23,781 bases of DNA from a virus (IMGVR_UViG_3300025127_000283:1-23781), one strand, 5' to 3'. Counted from the first letter of the stretch, positions 1-7,883 are shown. Program-made: numbers and translations. The notes: a model not told the origin generated them from the letters alone.

Positions 1-168
1 GTGGCTTTACCAAATAACAGAGTAAGAGTAACGCATCCTGCATGGTTTGCTGTGGGAGAGGGTGCGCCCGATTTTAAACCTTCACAACATATACACTATT
101 CAAAAAGTGATTTAGACTATACATTAGACGTAAATCGCATTTTTGATAATCTTTATAACGAGGAATAA
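1..168 (+). CDS. Small or partial phage protein at window edge
   Basis: An open frame runs from the first base, a GTG, to a TAA at 166-168, giving 55 residues (begins V/M-ALPNNRVRVTH, ends NLYNEE). Because the window starts on this codon I cannot tell whether it is a complete gene with a GTG start or the 3' end of a longer one. The composition is soluble and mixed charged/aromatic, with no membrane segment or motif I recognise. It sits 2 bp upstream of the gp4-like adaptor gene in the same direction, so it belongs to the late operon, where capsid-proximal genes would be expected. Function unknown. Confidence 0.55.
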   Translation: MALPNNRVRVTHPAWFAVGEGAPDFKPSQHIHYSKSDLDYTLDVNRIFDNLYNEE

Positions 169-170
169 AA

Positions 171-839
171 ATGGCTGTATCAGGATCAACAGACTTTGAA
201 TTAGATGTAGCTGAGTATGTAGAAGAAGCCTTTGAACGTTGCGGTTTAGAGGCTCGTACAGGCTACGACCTGAAAACAGCCAAAAGATCTCTTAATCTGA
301 TGCTTGCTGATTGGGCTAATCGCGGTTTAAATCAGTGGACTATAAAGCAGAGAACACAAGCATTAACAGCGTCTGATGGTCAATATGATATGCTAACAGA
401 CGTTATTGATGTTCTTTCCGTTGTTGTAAGAAGGGACGGAACAGACTTTACAATGGATAGGATTAGCAGGGATACATACCTTGCTATTCCTACAAAAACT
501 ACTACTGGAAGGCCAACGCAGTTTTTTTTAGATAGGCAGCTAACACCAAACTTAAAAATATGGCCTTTGCCCGAAAATAGTACAGATATTTTGGTTTATG
601 ACTGTTTGACAAGAATAGATGATGCTGATGCTCAAGTTAATACAATGGATATACCGTTTAGGTTTTATCCATGTTTATCAGCAGGTTTAGCTTATTATAT
701 TGCTTTAAAACGTGCTCCAGAGCGTGTGCAGATGTTAAAAGCGGTATATGAAGAAGAAATGAGAAGAGCGATTGATGAAGATAGAGATCGTGCTTCTTTT
801 CAAATTACACCAAGTTTAGGAAATTATCGTATTGTCTAA
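171..839 (+). CDS. P22 gp4-like head-tail adaptor (tail accessory factor)
   Basis: Predicted 222-aa connector that would bind under the portal ring and begin tail assembly. The N-terminal part (residues ~12-60: YVEEAFERCGLEA, then AKRSLNLMLADWANRGLNQW) matches the pattern of the P22 gp4 family, which has a helix, a Gly-Leu turn and a second helix ending in a Trp-containing segment. It is longer than P22 gp4 (about 166 aa). The central part is beta-rich, and the C-terminal half returns to helices (residues ~165-205). The ATG is preceded by a GAGG ribosome-binding site 7 bases away. The stop overlaps the TTG start of the next gene by 8 bases. The gp10-like hub further downstream supports a P22-like short-tail design. 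The assignment is by pattern, not by search. Confidence 0.65.
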   Translation: MAVSGSTDFELDVAEYVEEAFERCGLEARTGYDLKTAKRSLNLMLADWANRGLNQWTIKQRTQALTASDGQYDMLTDVIDVLSVVVRRDGTDFTMDRISRDTYLAIPTKTTTGRPTQFFLDRQLTPNLKIWPLPENSTDILVYDCLTRIDDADAQVNTMDIPFRFYPCLSAGLAYYIALKRAPERVQMLKAVYEEEMRRAIDEDRDRASFQITPSLGNYRIV

Positions 840-1623
840 ATTTGCAACAGGAAAACATGCTTTTGGCATATCAGACCGATCTGGATTCAGATATCGGTTA
901 AAAGATATGCGTAAAGAATGGAATGGTTTACTCGTTGGTAGAGATGAGTGGGAAGAAAAACACCCTCAACTACAGCCACTTAGAGCCATTCCTGATCCTC
1001 AAGCATTAAGAGATCCGAGACCAGAACAAAATTTAGATGAACAAAGAGACATACAATATGGTTATGATCCTGTTGGATTTAGAGATATACCCGGAATAAC
1101 ACCACCAAATAATTTAGTTGCTCAAGGAGAGGTTGGAACTGTTACAATAACAATATCCGACACAGGTAACGAAACTGTGAACGCTACAGGTTCAGTGGGA
1201 ACATCTGGAATTGGTTCTGTAACGGTAAATACCACTAGTGCAAATGTAAATGTTAGTGTTACAGGTTTAGGTGCAACAGGTTCAGTTGGTGCAATTCCAA
1301 ACGTAATTTCCGATACTTTTGCAGTTACCGTAGCTAACCCCGGATCAGGTAACAGGTATTATATTGATACTGTTTTACAGGCCACTCTCAACTTGAATGA
1401 GGGAAGAACGTACATCTTTAACTGGTCTGCTGCTACAAGTCATCCATTAAGGTTTTCAACTACATCAGATGGCACACATGGTGGTGGTTCAGAGTATACA
1501 ACAGGTGTTGTTAAAGATGACAGTGCATATACAACTCAAATAACTGTAGCGGCTAGTGCGCCAACCTTGTACTATTATTGCCAGAACCATCCAAATATGG
1601 GAGGCCAGATTAACACACCATGA
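832..1623 (+). CDS. Virion protein with short repeats and a cupredoxin-like C-terminal domain
   Basis: 263 aa in three parts. Residues 1-95 are a charged, Pro-rich segment (SKFATGKHAFGISDRSG, then RKEWNGLLVGRDEWEEKHP) that I recall as recurring in marine phage structural proteins. Residues ~100-155 hold two copies of an A-T-G-x-V-G-x-V-T-V type repeat also found in two other genes here. Residues ~160-263 look like a cupredoxin: His204 in TSHPLRF, then Cys250, His253 and Met256 in YYYCQNHPNMGG. These four residues are the type 1 copper ligands, with the C-x2-H-x2-M spacing of amicyanin. The start is a TTG that overlaps the previous gene by 8 bases; it is preferred because the N-terminal motif begins there and the next Met is residue 26. 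No signal peptide was seen. Copper binding is an inference. Confidence 0.7.
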   Translation: MSKFATGKHAFGISDRSGFRYRLKDMRKEWNGLLVGRDEWEEKHPQLQPLRAIPDPQALRDPRPEQNLDEQRDIQYGYDPVGFRDIPGITPPNNLVAQGEVGTVTITISDTGNETVNATGSVGTSGIGSVTVNTTSANVNVSVTGLGATGSVGAIPNVISDTFAVTVANPGSGNRYYIDTVLQATLNLNEGRTYIFNWSAATSHPLRFSTTSDGTHGGGSEYTTGVVKDDSAYTTQITVAASAPTLYYYCQNHPNMGGQINTP

Positions 1624-2270
1624 GCTTTACATTCGATCAACTTAAAACAGCCATTCAAGATTATACAGAAAATGATGAAACAACTTTCGTCAATAATCTC
1701 TCTTTATTTATAAGACAAGCTGAAGAAAGAATATTAAAAAGCGTACAGCTTAGTTTATTTCGTAAAAATGCTACAGCCTCTTGTACTGCAAGTAATAAAT
1801 ATCTTGCTTGTCCCGGGGATTTTTTAGCACCTTTTTCTCTTAGTCTTGCAGGTACAGATGGAGATAAGTTTTTTATAGATTTTAAAGATCCTAGCTTTTT
1901 ACAAACGTATACTCCAGATTCTACAACTACAGGATCTCCAAGGTATTATGCTGTTTTTGATGTTGATAACTTTATATTAGCTCCAACGCCAAATACTACA
2001 TTTACTGCAGAACTTCATTATTTTTATCGACCTACAAGTTTAACTGCAGGAAGTGGTAGCGGAACCACTTGGCTTAGTATAAATGCTGAATTATCATTGC
2101 TTTATGGAGCACTTGTTGAAGCTTATATTTTTATGAAAGGCGAACAAGATATGATGGCATATTACGATAAAAGGTTTACAGAATCTTTATCTGGTTTAAA
2201 AATGCTTGGAGAAGCGAAAGAAACAACAGATGAATACCGCACAGGAAAAGTAATTAGGGCAAAACAATAA
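1620..2270 (+). CDS. Phage connector/adaptor-like structural protein
   Basis: 216 aa. It begins SFTFDQLKTAIQDYTENDET and continues with LFIRQAEERILKSVQL, a helical N-terminus followed by a beta-rich middle (residues ~50-145) and a C-terminal helix containing MKGEQDMMAYYDKRF. This resembles a recurrent marine phage family that I recall being labelled adaptor or virion structural protein. Its position between the gp4-like gene and a set of appendage genes fits a neck or tail component. The ATG overlaps the upstream TGA (ATGA), and its own TAA overlaps the next ATG (TAATG), suggesting coupled translation. The exact role is not established from sequence. Confidence 0.6.
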   Translation: MSFTFDQLKTAIQDYTENDETTFVNNLSLFIRQAEERILKSVQLSLFRKNATASCTASNKYLACPGDFLAPFSLSLAGTDGDKFFIDFKDPSFLQTYTPDSTTTGSPRYYAVFDVDNFILAPTPNTTFTAELHYFYRPTSLTAGSGSGTTWLSINAELSLLYGALVEAYIFMKGEQDMMAYYDKRFTESLSGLKMLGEAKETTDEYRTGKVIRAKQ

Positions 2271-2566
2271 TGTTTAAAATTGATGTAAATGTGCCACAAC
2301 ATGAACAAATTGTAGGCGTCAGAACAACGGAAAACAGGGGATTTACTCCTGAAGAGTTGGCTGAACAATGTGTAGAAAAAATAGTTTCGGTTTCGGATCA
2401 GGCCCATCCCGGCATCAGAGACCAAGCTCATGCTTTCTCAAAGCATGTTGAAAAGCTTGTTGCATACTATATGAGGCAAGCTATTCGCAGTGACCGCACA
2501 ACTGTGTATAATGCAATCAAAGATGCGGGTCATCCCCAACTGGCTGAACTTATAAGGAGACTTTAA
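2270..2566 (+). CDS. Conserved small phage protein, unknown function
   Basis: 98 aa, soluble and mostly helical. Features include VRTTENRGFTPEELAEQC near residue 17, then IRDQAHAFSKHVEKLVAYYM and the C-terminal segment YNAIKDAGHPQLAELIRRL. I recall similar short proteins in the same gene position of uncultured marine phages, but no function is known to me. There is no membrane segment or catalytic motif. The ATG shares one base with the upstream stop, and the ribosome-binding site for the next gene (AAGGAG) lies inside its last codons. Possible roles are an assembly chaperone or a minor virion protein; neither is shown by the sequence. Confidence 0.6.
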   Translation: MFKIDVNVPQHEQIVGVRTTENRGFTPEELAEQCVEKIVSVSDQAHPGIRDQAHAFSKHVEKLVAYYMRQAIRSDRTTVYNAIKDAGHPQLAELIRRL

Positions 2567-2567
2567 T

Positions 2568-3017
2568 ATGGCCTTTTCTGGAAACTTTATGTGTACTTCT
2601 TTTAAGCAACAATTGCTTACGGGTAGTCATAATTTTACAAACTCATCTGGCGACACTTTTAAACTCGCTCTATATGACAACAATGCTTCGTTTAACGCTG
2701 CTACTACAGCATACACTTCATCAAACGAAGTGAGTAACTCTGGCTCGTATAGCGCGGGTGGAGGGGCGTTAACAAACGTAACACCCACAACTTCTGGAAC
2801 AACTGCTCTAACAGATTTTGCAGACAAGACATATACTTCTGCAACAATTACTGCTCGCGGTGCGTTGATTTATAACACTACAACAGGCGCAGGATCAGGA
2901 ACTACAGATACAGTTGTTGTATTAGACTTTGGGTCAAACAAGTCTTCTACTTCTGGCGACTTTCAGATTGTGTTTCCAACGGCTGACGCAAGTAGCGCGA
3001 TTATTCGTATCGCGTAA
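2568..3017 (+). CDS. Conserved phage structural protein (149 aa)
   Basis: A Thr/Ser/Gly/Ala-rich, beta-predicted protein with no charged helices, typical of a virion decoration or tail-appendage protein. Landmarks are FKQQLLTGSHNF, DTFKLALYDNNASF, a central TTSGTTALTDFADKTYTSAT, and a conserved-looking end, DFQIVFPTADASSAIIRIA. This pattern is familiar from marine phage structural genes. The start codon has a good AAGGAG site 9 bases upstream. It sits 1 bp after the preceding stop. I cannot say whether it is a capsid or a tail component. Confidence 0.6.
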   Translation: MAFSGNFMCTSFKQQLLTGSHNFTNSSGDTFKLALYDNNASFNAATTAYTSSNEVSNSGSYSAGGGALTNVTPTTSGTTALTDFADKTYTSATITARGALIYNTTTGAGSGTTDTVVVLDFGSNKSSTSGDFQIVFPTADASSAIIRIA

Positions 3018-3029
3018 GGCAGTCTACCC

Positions 3030-3956
3030 GTGACAAACATCACAGGTTGGGGACGTGGAGCATGGGGCGAGGGTGCTTGGAATGAAGCGACCCCTGTTCG
3101 TGTTGGTCATACTCTCAACGGTTGGGGTGGGTTAAGTTGGGGGGAAACCTCTTGGGGCGGTGAAAAATCTACTCTTGCAGCAATGCAGGGTCAGGTTGGC
3201 ACCGCTGTTGTTCGAGAAGATATATCTGTATCTGTTACGGGATTAGGTGCTACCGCAAGTGTTGGTAGCGTCACAGTACAAGGCAATAACACTGTAAATC
3301 CTGCGGGTCTTGCCGCTACAGGTGGTGTTGGGCAAGTCACTCTTGTTACGGAACAGAATGTTCCACTTACAGGATTACAAGGTCAAGGGTTTGTAGGCAC
3401 TGCCACAGTTGTTCAAGGTGGTGGTGTTGATGTTGTTGTTTCAGGACTATCAGCTACATCTGCGGTTGGATCTGGCACAAGTATTATAATCGGTGTAAAC
3501 GTACCACCCACAGGCATTGCAGCTACAGGTGGTGTAGGTTCAGTTACGATTAGCGAAGGTGTTGGTATTGATGTTACACCAACTGGTGTTGCAGCTACTG
3601 GAGGCGTTACTGAACCGACTATAATTGGTACGGCACCAAATGTTGCAGCCACAGGTGTAGCGGGTACAGGTACAGTTGGGCCTGTTACAGTATTAACATC
3701 ACAAGTTGTGCCAGTTTCACCAGATAACTTGATTGCAACGGCATCAGTTGGTACAGTTACGGTGGCTACGATCAGCAAAGCTCATGTAACTGGTGTTAGC
3801 ACTAGCGCATTAGTTGGTTCTGTGATAGTTTACGAAACAATAGTTCCTGCACCGGGTACTTCTTGGTCTACGGTGGGTCCAAATCCGGGCAGCACATGGA
3901 CAGAGGAAACACCAAGTCCGGGGACAACTTGGACAACGATAGGCGAAGCAGCGTAA
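3030..3956 (+). CDS. Trp-Gly and Gly/Val/Thr repeat appendage protein
   Basis: 308 aa with a clear modular build. Residues 5-45 hold six tryptophans in Gly-Trp motifs (GWGRGAWGEGAWNE and GWGGLSWGETSWGG). Residues ~63-270 consist of about nine degenerate 22-26 residue repeats around the core tGlxATgxVGxVTV. Residues 272-308 carry three PGTSW/PGSTW/PGTTW repeats. No catalytic residues or membrane segments were seen. The composition indicates an extended beta-structured fibre or spike that is exposed on the virion. The start is a GTG 12 bp after the previous gene, with only a weak AAGG upstream. The same repeat core occurs in the genes at 832 and 13801, linking three virion genes. Receptor or glycan contact is an inference. 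Confidence 0.65.
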   Translation: MTNITGWGRGAWGEGAWNEATPVRVGHTLNGWGGLSWGETSWGGEKSTLAAMQGQVGTAVVREDISVSVTGLGATASVGSVTVQGNNTVNPAGLAATGGVGQVTLVTEQNVPLTGLQGQGFVGTATVVQGGGVDVVVSGLSATSAVGSGTSIIIGVNVPPTGIAATGGVGSVTISEGVGIDVTPTGVAATGGVTEPTIIGTAPNVAATGVAGTGTVGPVTVLTSQVVPVSPDNLIATASVGTVTVATISKAHVTGVSTSALVGSVIVYETIVPAPGTSWSTVGPNPGSTWTEETPSPGTTWTTIGEAA

Positions 3957-3968
3957 AGGTAAGGAAAA

Positions 3969-4649
3969 ATGGCAACCTATACAACAAACAGCGGTATAAA
4001 GAAGATCGCTACAGGTGACGAATCTGGAACATGGGGTACGTCAACCAATACAAACTTCGATATTATTGACCGTGTTGCAGCGGGTGTCGGAGACATTACA
4101 CTCTCAGGAACAACGCATACACTGACCACCTCAGATGGTTCTGCATCAGATGGACAGTACCATGTGTTAGTTTTAGGCGGCTCACCTTCTGGGACAAATA
4201 CCATAACAGTTTCACCTAATGACGCAAAGCGTATGTACTTTGTAAAAAATAACTCAGGTCAGTCTGCTATATTCTCACAAGGATCTGGTGCAAATGTAAC
4301 CGTAGCAAACGGCGCATCAGCCATAATTTACTGTGACGGTGCAGGATCTGGCGCAGCGGTTGTTGATATAGGGGCTGCGTTACCTTTATCAGGAGCGTTG
4401 CTTGCAGCGAATAACTTATCAGATGTTGCAAATGCATCAACAGCAAGAACAAATTTAGGAGTTGCGATTGGGTCAAATGTGTTGGCTTATGATGCAAACC
4501 TACAGGGATTTGTAACGGCTCTTACCCTACCTACGTCCGACGGGACTAACGGGCAAGCGTTGGTTACAAATGGCAGTGGTACTATCTCTTTCGGTAGTGC
4601 CGGAATTGGAACAGGTAAGGCCATCGCAATGGCTATTGTGTTTGGATAA
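3969..4649 (+). CDS. Tail-fibre-like protein (226 aa)
   Basis: The N-terminus (TNSGIKKIATGDESGTWG) followed by a beta-rich region with DAKRMYFVKNNSGQSAIF resembles phage fibre proteins. Residues 149-165 carry the segment NLSDVANASTARTNLGV, a motif very common in tail-fibre repeats across phages. The C-terminus ends GTGKAIAMAIVFG, a hydrophobic tail that I recall at the ends of marine phage fibre proteins. No chaperone or peptidase domain is visible. A purine-rich AAGGTAAGG ribosome-binding region precedes the ATG. It lies between two other appendage genes. Probable role: a short tail fibre or fibre-tip component. Confidence 0.65.
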   Translation: MATYTTNSGIKKIATGDESGTWGTSTNTNFDIIDRVAAGVGDITLSGTTHTLTTSDGSASDGQYHVLVLGGSPSGTNTITVSPNDAKRMYFVKNNSGQSAIFSQGSGANVTVANGASAIIYCDGAGSGAAVVDIGAALPLSGALLAANNLSDVANASTARTNLGVAIGSNVLAYDANLQGFVTALTLPTSDGTNGQALVTNGSGTISFGSAGIGTGKAIAMAIVFG

Positions 4650-4655
4650 AGGAGG
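4648..4655 (+). promoter_or_regulatory. Near-perfect Shine-Dalgarno site
   Basis: AAAGGAGG overlaps the TAA of the upstream fibre gene and lies 7 bases before the ATG at 4663. It is the closest match to the 16S rRNA anti-SD sequence among the starts in this window and fixes that start codon. Confidence 0.8.
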
Positions 4656-4662
4656 CTAACCG

Positions 4663-5040
4663 ATGGCAGCACCGAACATTGTAAATGTAAGCTCTATACT
4701 AGGAAAAACAGATCAGTATGCTCTTACAACGACTTCACAGACTACAATCTTAAACAACGCAGCATCGAGTGATAATGTTCTGAAAGTGAATATGATCCAA
4801 GTTGCAAACGTAGATGGCACAAATGCTTGTGACATTACGATAGATGTACACAGCGCGGCATCAGGTGGCGGCACTGCATTCTCATTGATTGCCACTGCAT
4901 CTGTAGCGGCTGACTCTTCACTGGTAGTGTTGGATAAGAACACAGCGATATACCTAGAAGAGAACATGTCTATCACTGCGACAGCAGGGACTGCTAACGA
5001 TCTGGAAGTAATAATCAGTTACGAGCAAATAACTGACTAA
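4663..5040 (+). CDS. Small beta-rich virion protein, strong translation start
   Basis: 125 aa, beta-predicted throughout and rich in Ala, Thr, Ser and Val. Landmarks are NIVNVSSILGKTDQYALTT at the start, then KVNMIQVANVDGT and IYLEENMSITATAGTANDLE near the end. I recall this family as a frequent small structural protein of marine phages. Its ribosome-binding site, AAAGGAGG at 4648-4655 with 7 bases to the ATG, is the strongest in the window, which suggests a protein made in many copies. The upstream stop lies within that site. No other functional motif is visible. Confidence 0.6.
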   Translation: MAAPNIVNVSSILGKTDQYALTTTSQTTILNNAASSDNVLKVNMIQVANVDGTNACDITIDVHSAASGGGTAFSLIATASVAADSSLVVLDKNTAIYLEENMSITATAGTANDLEVIISYEQITD

Positions 5041-5051
5041 GGAGAGTTGTT

Positions 5052-7622
5052 GTGAAGGTAATTGGCAACTTAACCAAAGACGGCATCATCAGGGCTGCGG
5101 TCAGTGAAGGATTAGCTATTTCTTCGGCTGTTGATTCAACTGCTGTTTTTCTTGACGCTGATATAAGTTATTCCAAAGTAATTTTTGATAGCAGTAATAA
5201 CAAATTTGTAGTTGCCTTCAAAAGAATTAGTGACAGTAAAGGCTGTGCCGTTGTTGGAACTGTGAGTGGAACCTCAATAAGTTATGGCTCTGTTGTAGAG
5301 TTCGAACAAGGAAATACTCAATATATTTCAGGTGCATTTGATAGTAACAGTAATAAAGTTGTAATTACTTATCGTGATTATAATGACAGTATACATGGTA
5401 AAGCTATTGTTGGAACCGTATCTGGTACGTCAATTAGTTTTGGAACCGCTGTAACATTTAACGCAGCAGAAACTGAGGAAATTTTTACTACTTTTGACAG
5501 TAACAGTAATAAAGTTGTAACTGGTTATAGAAATGTCGGAGACAGTAGACATGGGTATGCTATTGTTGGGACGGTTTCAGGAACATCAATTTCATTTGGT
5601 TCTGCTGTTGAATTTGAAAATGCAAGAGTCAGTAGCGAAGGAATTACTTTTGATAGCAACAGCAACAAGGTTGTTATTACTTATAGAGATCACGGCAACT
5701 CAAACTATGGCACAGCAATAATTGGAACGGTTTCAGGAACATCAATTAGTTTTGGTACGCCTGTAGTTTATCATAGCACTAGTTCTCAATATAACACACC
5801 CGCTTTTGATACTAGTTCAAATAAAGTGCTTGTTGCTTTTAGAGATGGAGCGCAGTCTGATATAGGCCACGCGATAGTCGGCACAGTAAGTGGTACGTCA
5901 ATTTCGTTTGGTACTGTTGTTGAATTTGAAACTAATGCAACAACTTATATCTCAAATGTTTTTGATAGTAACGCTAATAAGTTTGTAATAGGTTATCAAG
6001 ACGGTGGAGATTCAAATTATGGCACTTTAATTGAGGCAACCGTTAGCGGAACTTCAGTTACTTTTGGGTCTTCTGTTCGAGCTAATGCTTCTGCTGTGGG
6101 GGTAAACACCTCATTGGCTTTTGATTCAAATTCTAAAAAAGTGATTTTTACTTATAGAGATGAAACCAATAGCAAGGGTAGATCAGTCCTTTATCAAGTA
6201 GGTTACAGCCAAGCCACAGGCGGCACGATAGCCGATGGTTCGGCTGTCATTGTAAATGCAAATGGGACGGTGAGTAGTGTAGCTGCATCATCAGTTTCTG
6301 AGGTAGTTGGCACAAAAGCTGTGTTTGAATCGGCACAGGCTGACTATACTAGGATTGCTTATGATCCTGTAAACAACAAAGTTTTTATTGCGTATGTAGA
6401 CGCAGGAGACAGCAGTAAGGGCAAATGTGTAGTTGGGACTATCTCTGGAACCTCTATTACATATGGAAGTGTAACTACTTTTCATAATAATAGCACAGCT
6501 TTTGTTGATACAGTTTATGATACCAATGCAGGAAAGTTTGTAATTGTTTATTATGATGGAGATAATTCTGGATACGGAACATCGGTTGTAGCAACAGTAT
6601 CAGGTAATTCTGTAACTTTTGGATCTGACGTTATTTTTAATAGTGCAAACTGTAGCTACATGTCTTTAATTTATTCTACAGCAGCACAAAAAGTTGTTGT
6701 TTCGTATAGATCAACTTCAGACGTAGGTAAGTCTCAAGTAGGAACAGTTTCAGGAACAAGTATTAGTTGGGGTAGTCAATATGACTATAACACAGGAGCT
6801 ACAGGGCCACATATACACTCAACCTATGACGTAGCTAATGACAGGTTAGTAGTAGTGTATAAGGACGAAGGAAATTCTAATTATGGTACAGCCCGTGTTG
6901 GATCAATAAGTGGAACGGCAATTACTTGGGGGTCAGAAACTGTTTTTAACGCAGGTAACTATACAGACAATGTAAGTTCAGCTTACGACGCGTCAGCCGA
7001 AAAAATAATAATAACATACAGAGATAATGCCAACTCTAATTATGGCACTGCTATAGTTGGGACAGTAAGCGGCACAGCTATATCCTTTGGGTCGGAAGCT
7101 GTAGTGTTAGCTTCTAATTCAACAAATTTTAATATTGTTTATCAGCCTGATGCCTCATTCAATGTTATAGTTTTTAGGGATGCGGGAAATGGTAACATAA
7201 TTAGATTTGTCACAGCGACTATCAGTGGAACATCACTTAGTTTTGGCACTGTGACTCAACTGAATGGCGAGCAGGGATACTATATGGATCAGGTATGGGA
7301 CCCTACAGCTAAAAAAATAATTGTTGTGTATAGAGCTAGTTCAAACTCTGATTATGGAACAGCGGTAGCATACACTCCTGCTCACAGTGCTCCTAACCTC
7401 ACCTCCGAAAACTTCGTAGGGTTTATGGACGGTGCAGCGTTAGACGGCACGAATGGCGAGATACTTTCTTCTTGCTCAATTGCAAGAAATCAAACAAGCT
7501 TAACAGCAGGGCAGACATACTTTGTGTCACCCACTGATGGGGCGTTAAGCACATCAGCAGGAAGTCCTTCCGTTACGGCGGGAACTGCTATATCATCCAC
7601 AGAGATAATAGTGAAAGGTTAG
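5052..7622 (+). CDS. Fibre/appendage protein with two seven-bladed beta-propellers (copy A)
   Basis: 856 aa made almost entirely of ~52-residue repeats, each with the core FDSxxNKVVIxYRD then GxAIVGTVSGTSISFG and a VxF strand. Residues ~31-386 contain seven blades and residues ~419-777 another seven. In both units the seventh blade lacks its last strand, and a matching strand lies before blade one (AVFLDADI; KAVFESAQ), the expected ring closure of a beta-propeller. The linker (TIADGSAVIVNANGTVS) copies the N-terminal module of the sister proteins. Residues ~782-856 form the C-terminal domain shared with copies B and C (SLTAGQTYFVSPTDG to STEIIVKG). The GTG start follows AAGGAG by 7 bases. Tail or surface receptor binding is inferred; no catalytic residues were recognised. 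Confidence 0.75.
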   Translation: MKVIGNLTKDGIIRAAVSEGLAISSAVDSTAVFLDADISYSKVIFDSSNNKFVVAFKRISDSKGCAVVGTVSGTSISYGSVVEFEQGNTQYISGAFDSNSNKVVITYRDYNDSIHGKAIVGTVSGTSISFGTAVTFNAAETEEIFTTFDSNSNKVVTGYRNVGDSRHGYAIVGTVSGTSISFGSAVEFENARVSSEGITFDSNSNKVVITYRDHGNSNYGTAIIGTVSGTSISFGTPVVYHSTSSQYNTPAFDTSSNKVLVAFRDGAQSDIGHAIVGTVSGTSISFGTVVEFETNATTYISNVFDSNANKFVIGYQDGGDSNYGTLIEATVSGTSVTFGSSVRANASAVGVNTSLAFDSNSKKVIFTYRDETNSKGRSVLYQVGYSQATGGTIADGSAVIVNANGTVSSVAASSVSEVVGTKAVFESAQADYTRIAYDPVNNKVFIAYVDAGDSSKGKCVVGTISGTSITYGSVTTFHNNSTAFVDTVYDTNAGKFVIVYYDGDNSGYGTSVVATVSGNSVTFGSDVIFNSANCSYMSLIYSTAAQKVVVSYRSTSDVGKSQVGTVSGTSISWGSQYDYNTGATGPHIHSTYDVANDRLVVVYKDEGNSNYGTARVGSISGTAITWGSETVFNAGNYTDNVSSAYDASAEKIIITYRDNANSNYGTAIVGTVSGTAISFGSEAVVLASNSTNFNIVYQPDASFNVIVFRDAGNGNIIRFVTATISGTSLSFGTVTQLNGEQGYYMDQVWDPTAKKIIVVYRASSNSDYGTAVAYTPAHSAPNLTSENFVGFMDGAALDGTNGEILSSCSIARNQTSLTAGQTYFVSPTDGALSTSAGSPSVTAGTAISSTEIIVKG
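5142..6209 (+). repeat. Seven tandem blade repeats, propeller A1
   Basis: Six complete ~52-aa units and a seventh lacking its last strand, at 156-nt spacing. Adjacent units still share identical DNA: a 22-nt match at 5343-5364 and 5499-5520, and a 21-nt match at 5571-5591 and 5727-5747, each pair exactly 156 nt apart. Other units use different synonymous codons. Confidence 0.8.
6307..7380 (+). repeat. Seven tandem blade repeats, propeller A2
   Basis: A second set of seven units in the same protein. It is more diverged than A1: units begin YTRIAYDP, FVDTVYDT, YMSLIYST, PHIHSTYDV, DNVSSAYDA, NFNIVYQP and YYMDQVWDP. A preceding strand, KAVFESAQ, would complete the last blade. Confidence 0.75.
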
Positions 7623-7625
7623 ACA

Positions 7626-7883
7626 ATGAAAACTATCGTGGAAACTTCAACTAAATTAAGCAAGTATCTACTTGCAGATGACGTAGTAATCACAGCAACA
7701 GCGAATGATATCACAGTGGGTGATCCTGCTCAGTTTATTATCGCTGATCTAAACAGTGGCAATGCGACTATTACTGAGAACGTAACCAACGCACCAGAAG
7801 ATTGGGTGGGCAACAAGTATAAGTTAGATGGCACAACGTGGTCAGCTAATCCTGATTGGGTAGAGCCAGAAGAAGAAGAGTAG
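7626..7883 (+). CDS. Small conserved phage protein between fibre genes
   Basis: 85 aa, acidic. The order of elements is IVETSTKLSKYLLADDVV, a beta segment, DPAQFIIADLNSGNATI, then DWVGNKYKLDGTTWSANPDW, ending in an acidic tail PEEEE. I recall short proteins with this layout beside tail-fibre genes in cyanophages and other marine phages, with no assigned function. It follows fibre gene A after 3 bp and precedes fibre gene B by 8 bp, so it is produced from the same message. It could be a fibre-associated virion protein or a fibre-assembly helper. There is no signal peptide or TM segment. Confidence 0.6.
   Translation: MKTIVETSTKLSKYLLADDVVITATANDITVGDPAQFIIADLNSGNATITENVTNAPEDWVGNKYKLDGTTWSANPDWVEPEEEE

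Noticed and set aside
2162-2431. 89-aa minus-strand open frame spanning two plus-strand genes
   Set aside because: It opposes two tightly coupled coding genes and has a Phe/Tyr/Ser-rich shadow composition.
3413-3778. 121-aa minus-strand open frame
   Set aside because: Low-complexity Pro/Val/Thr shadow of the Gly/Val/Thr repeats on the plus strand, with no start signal.
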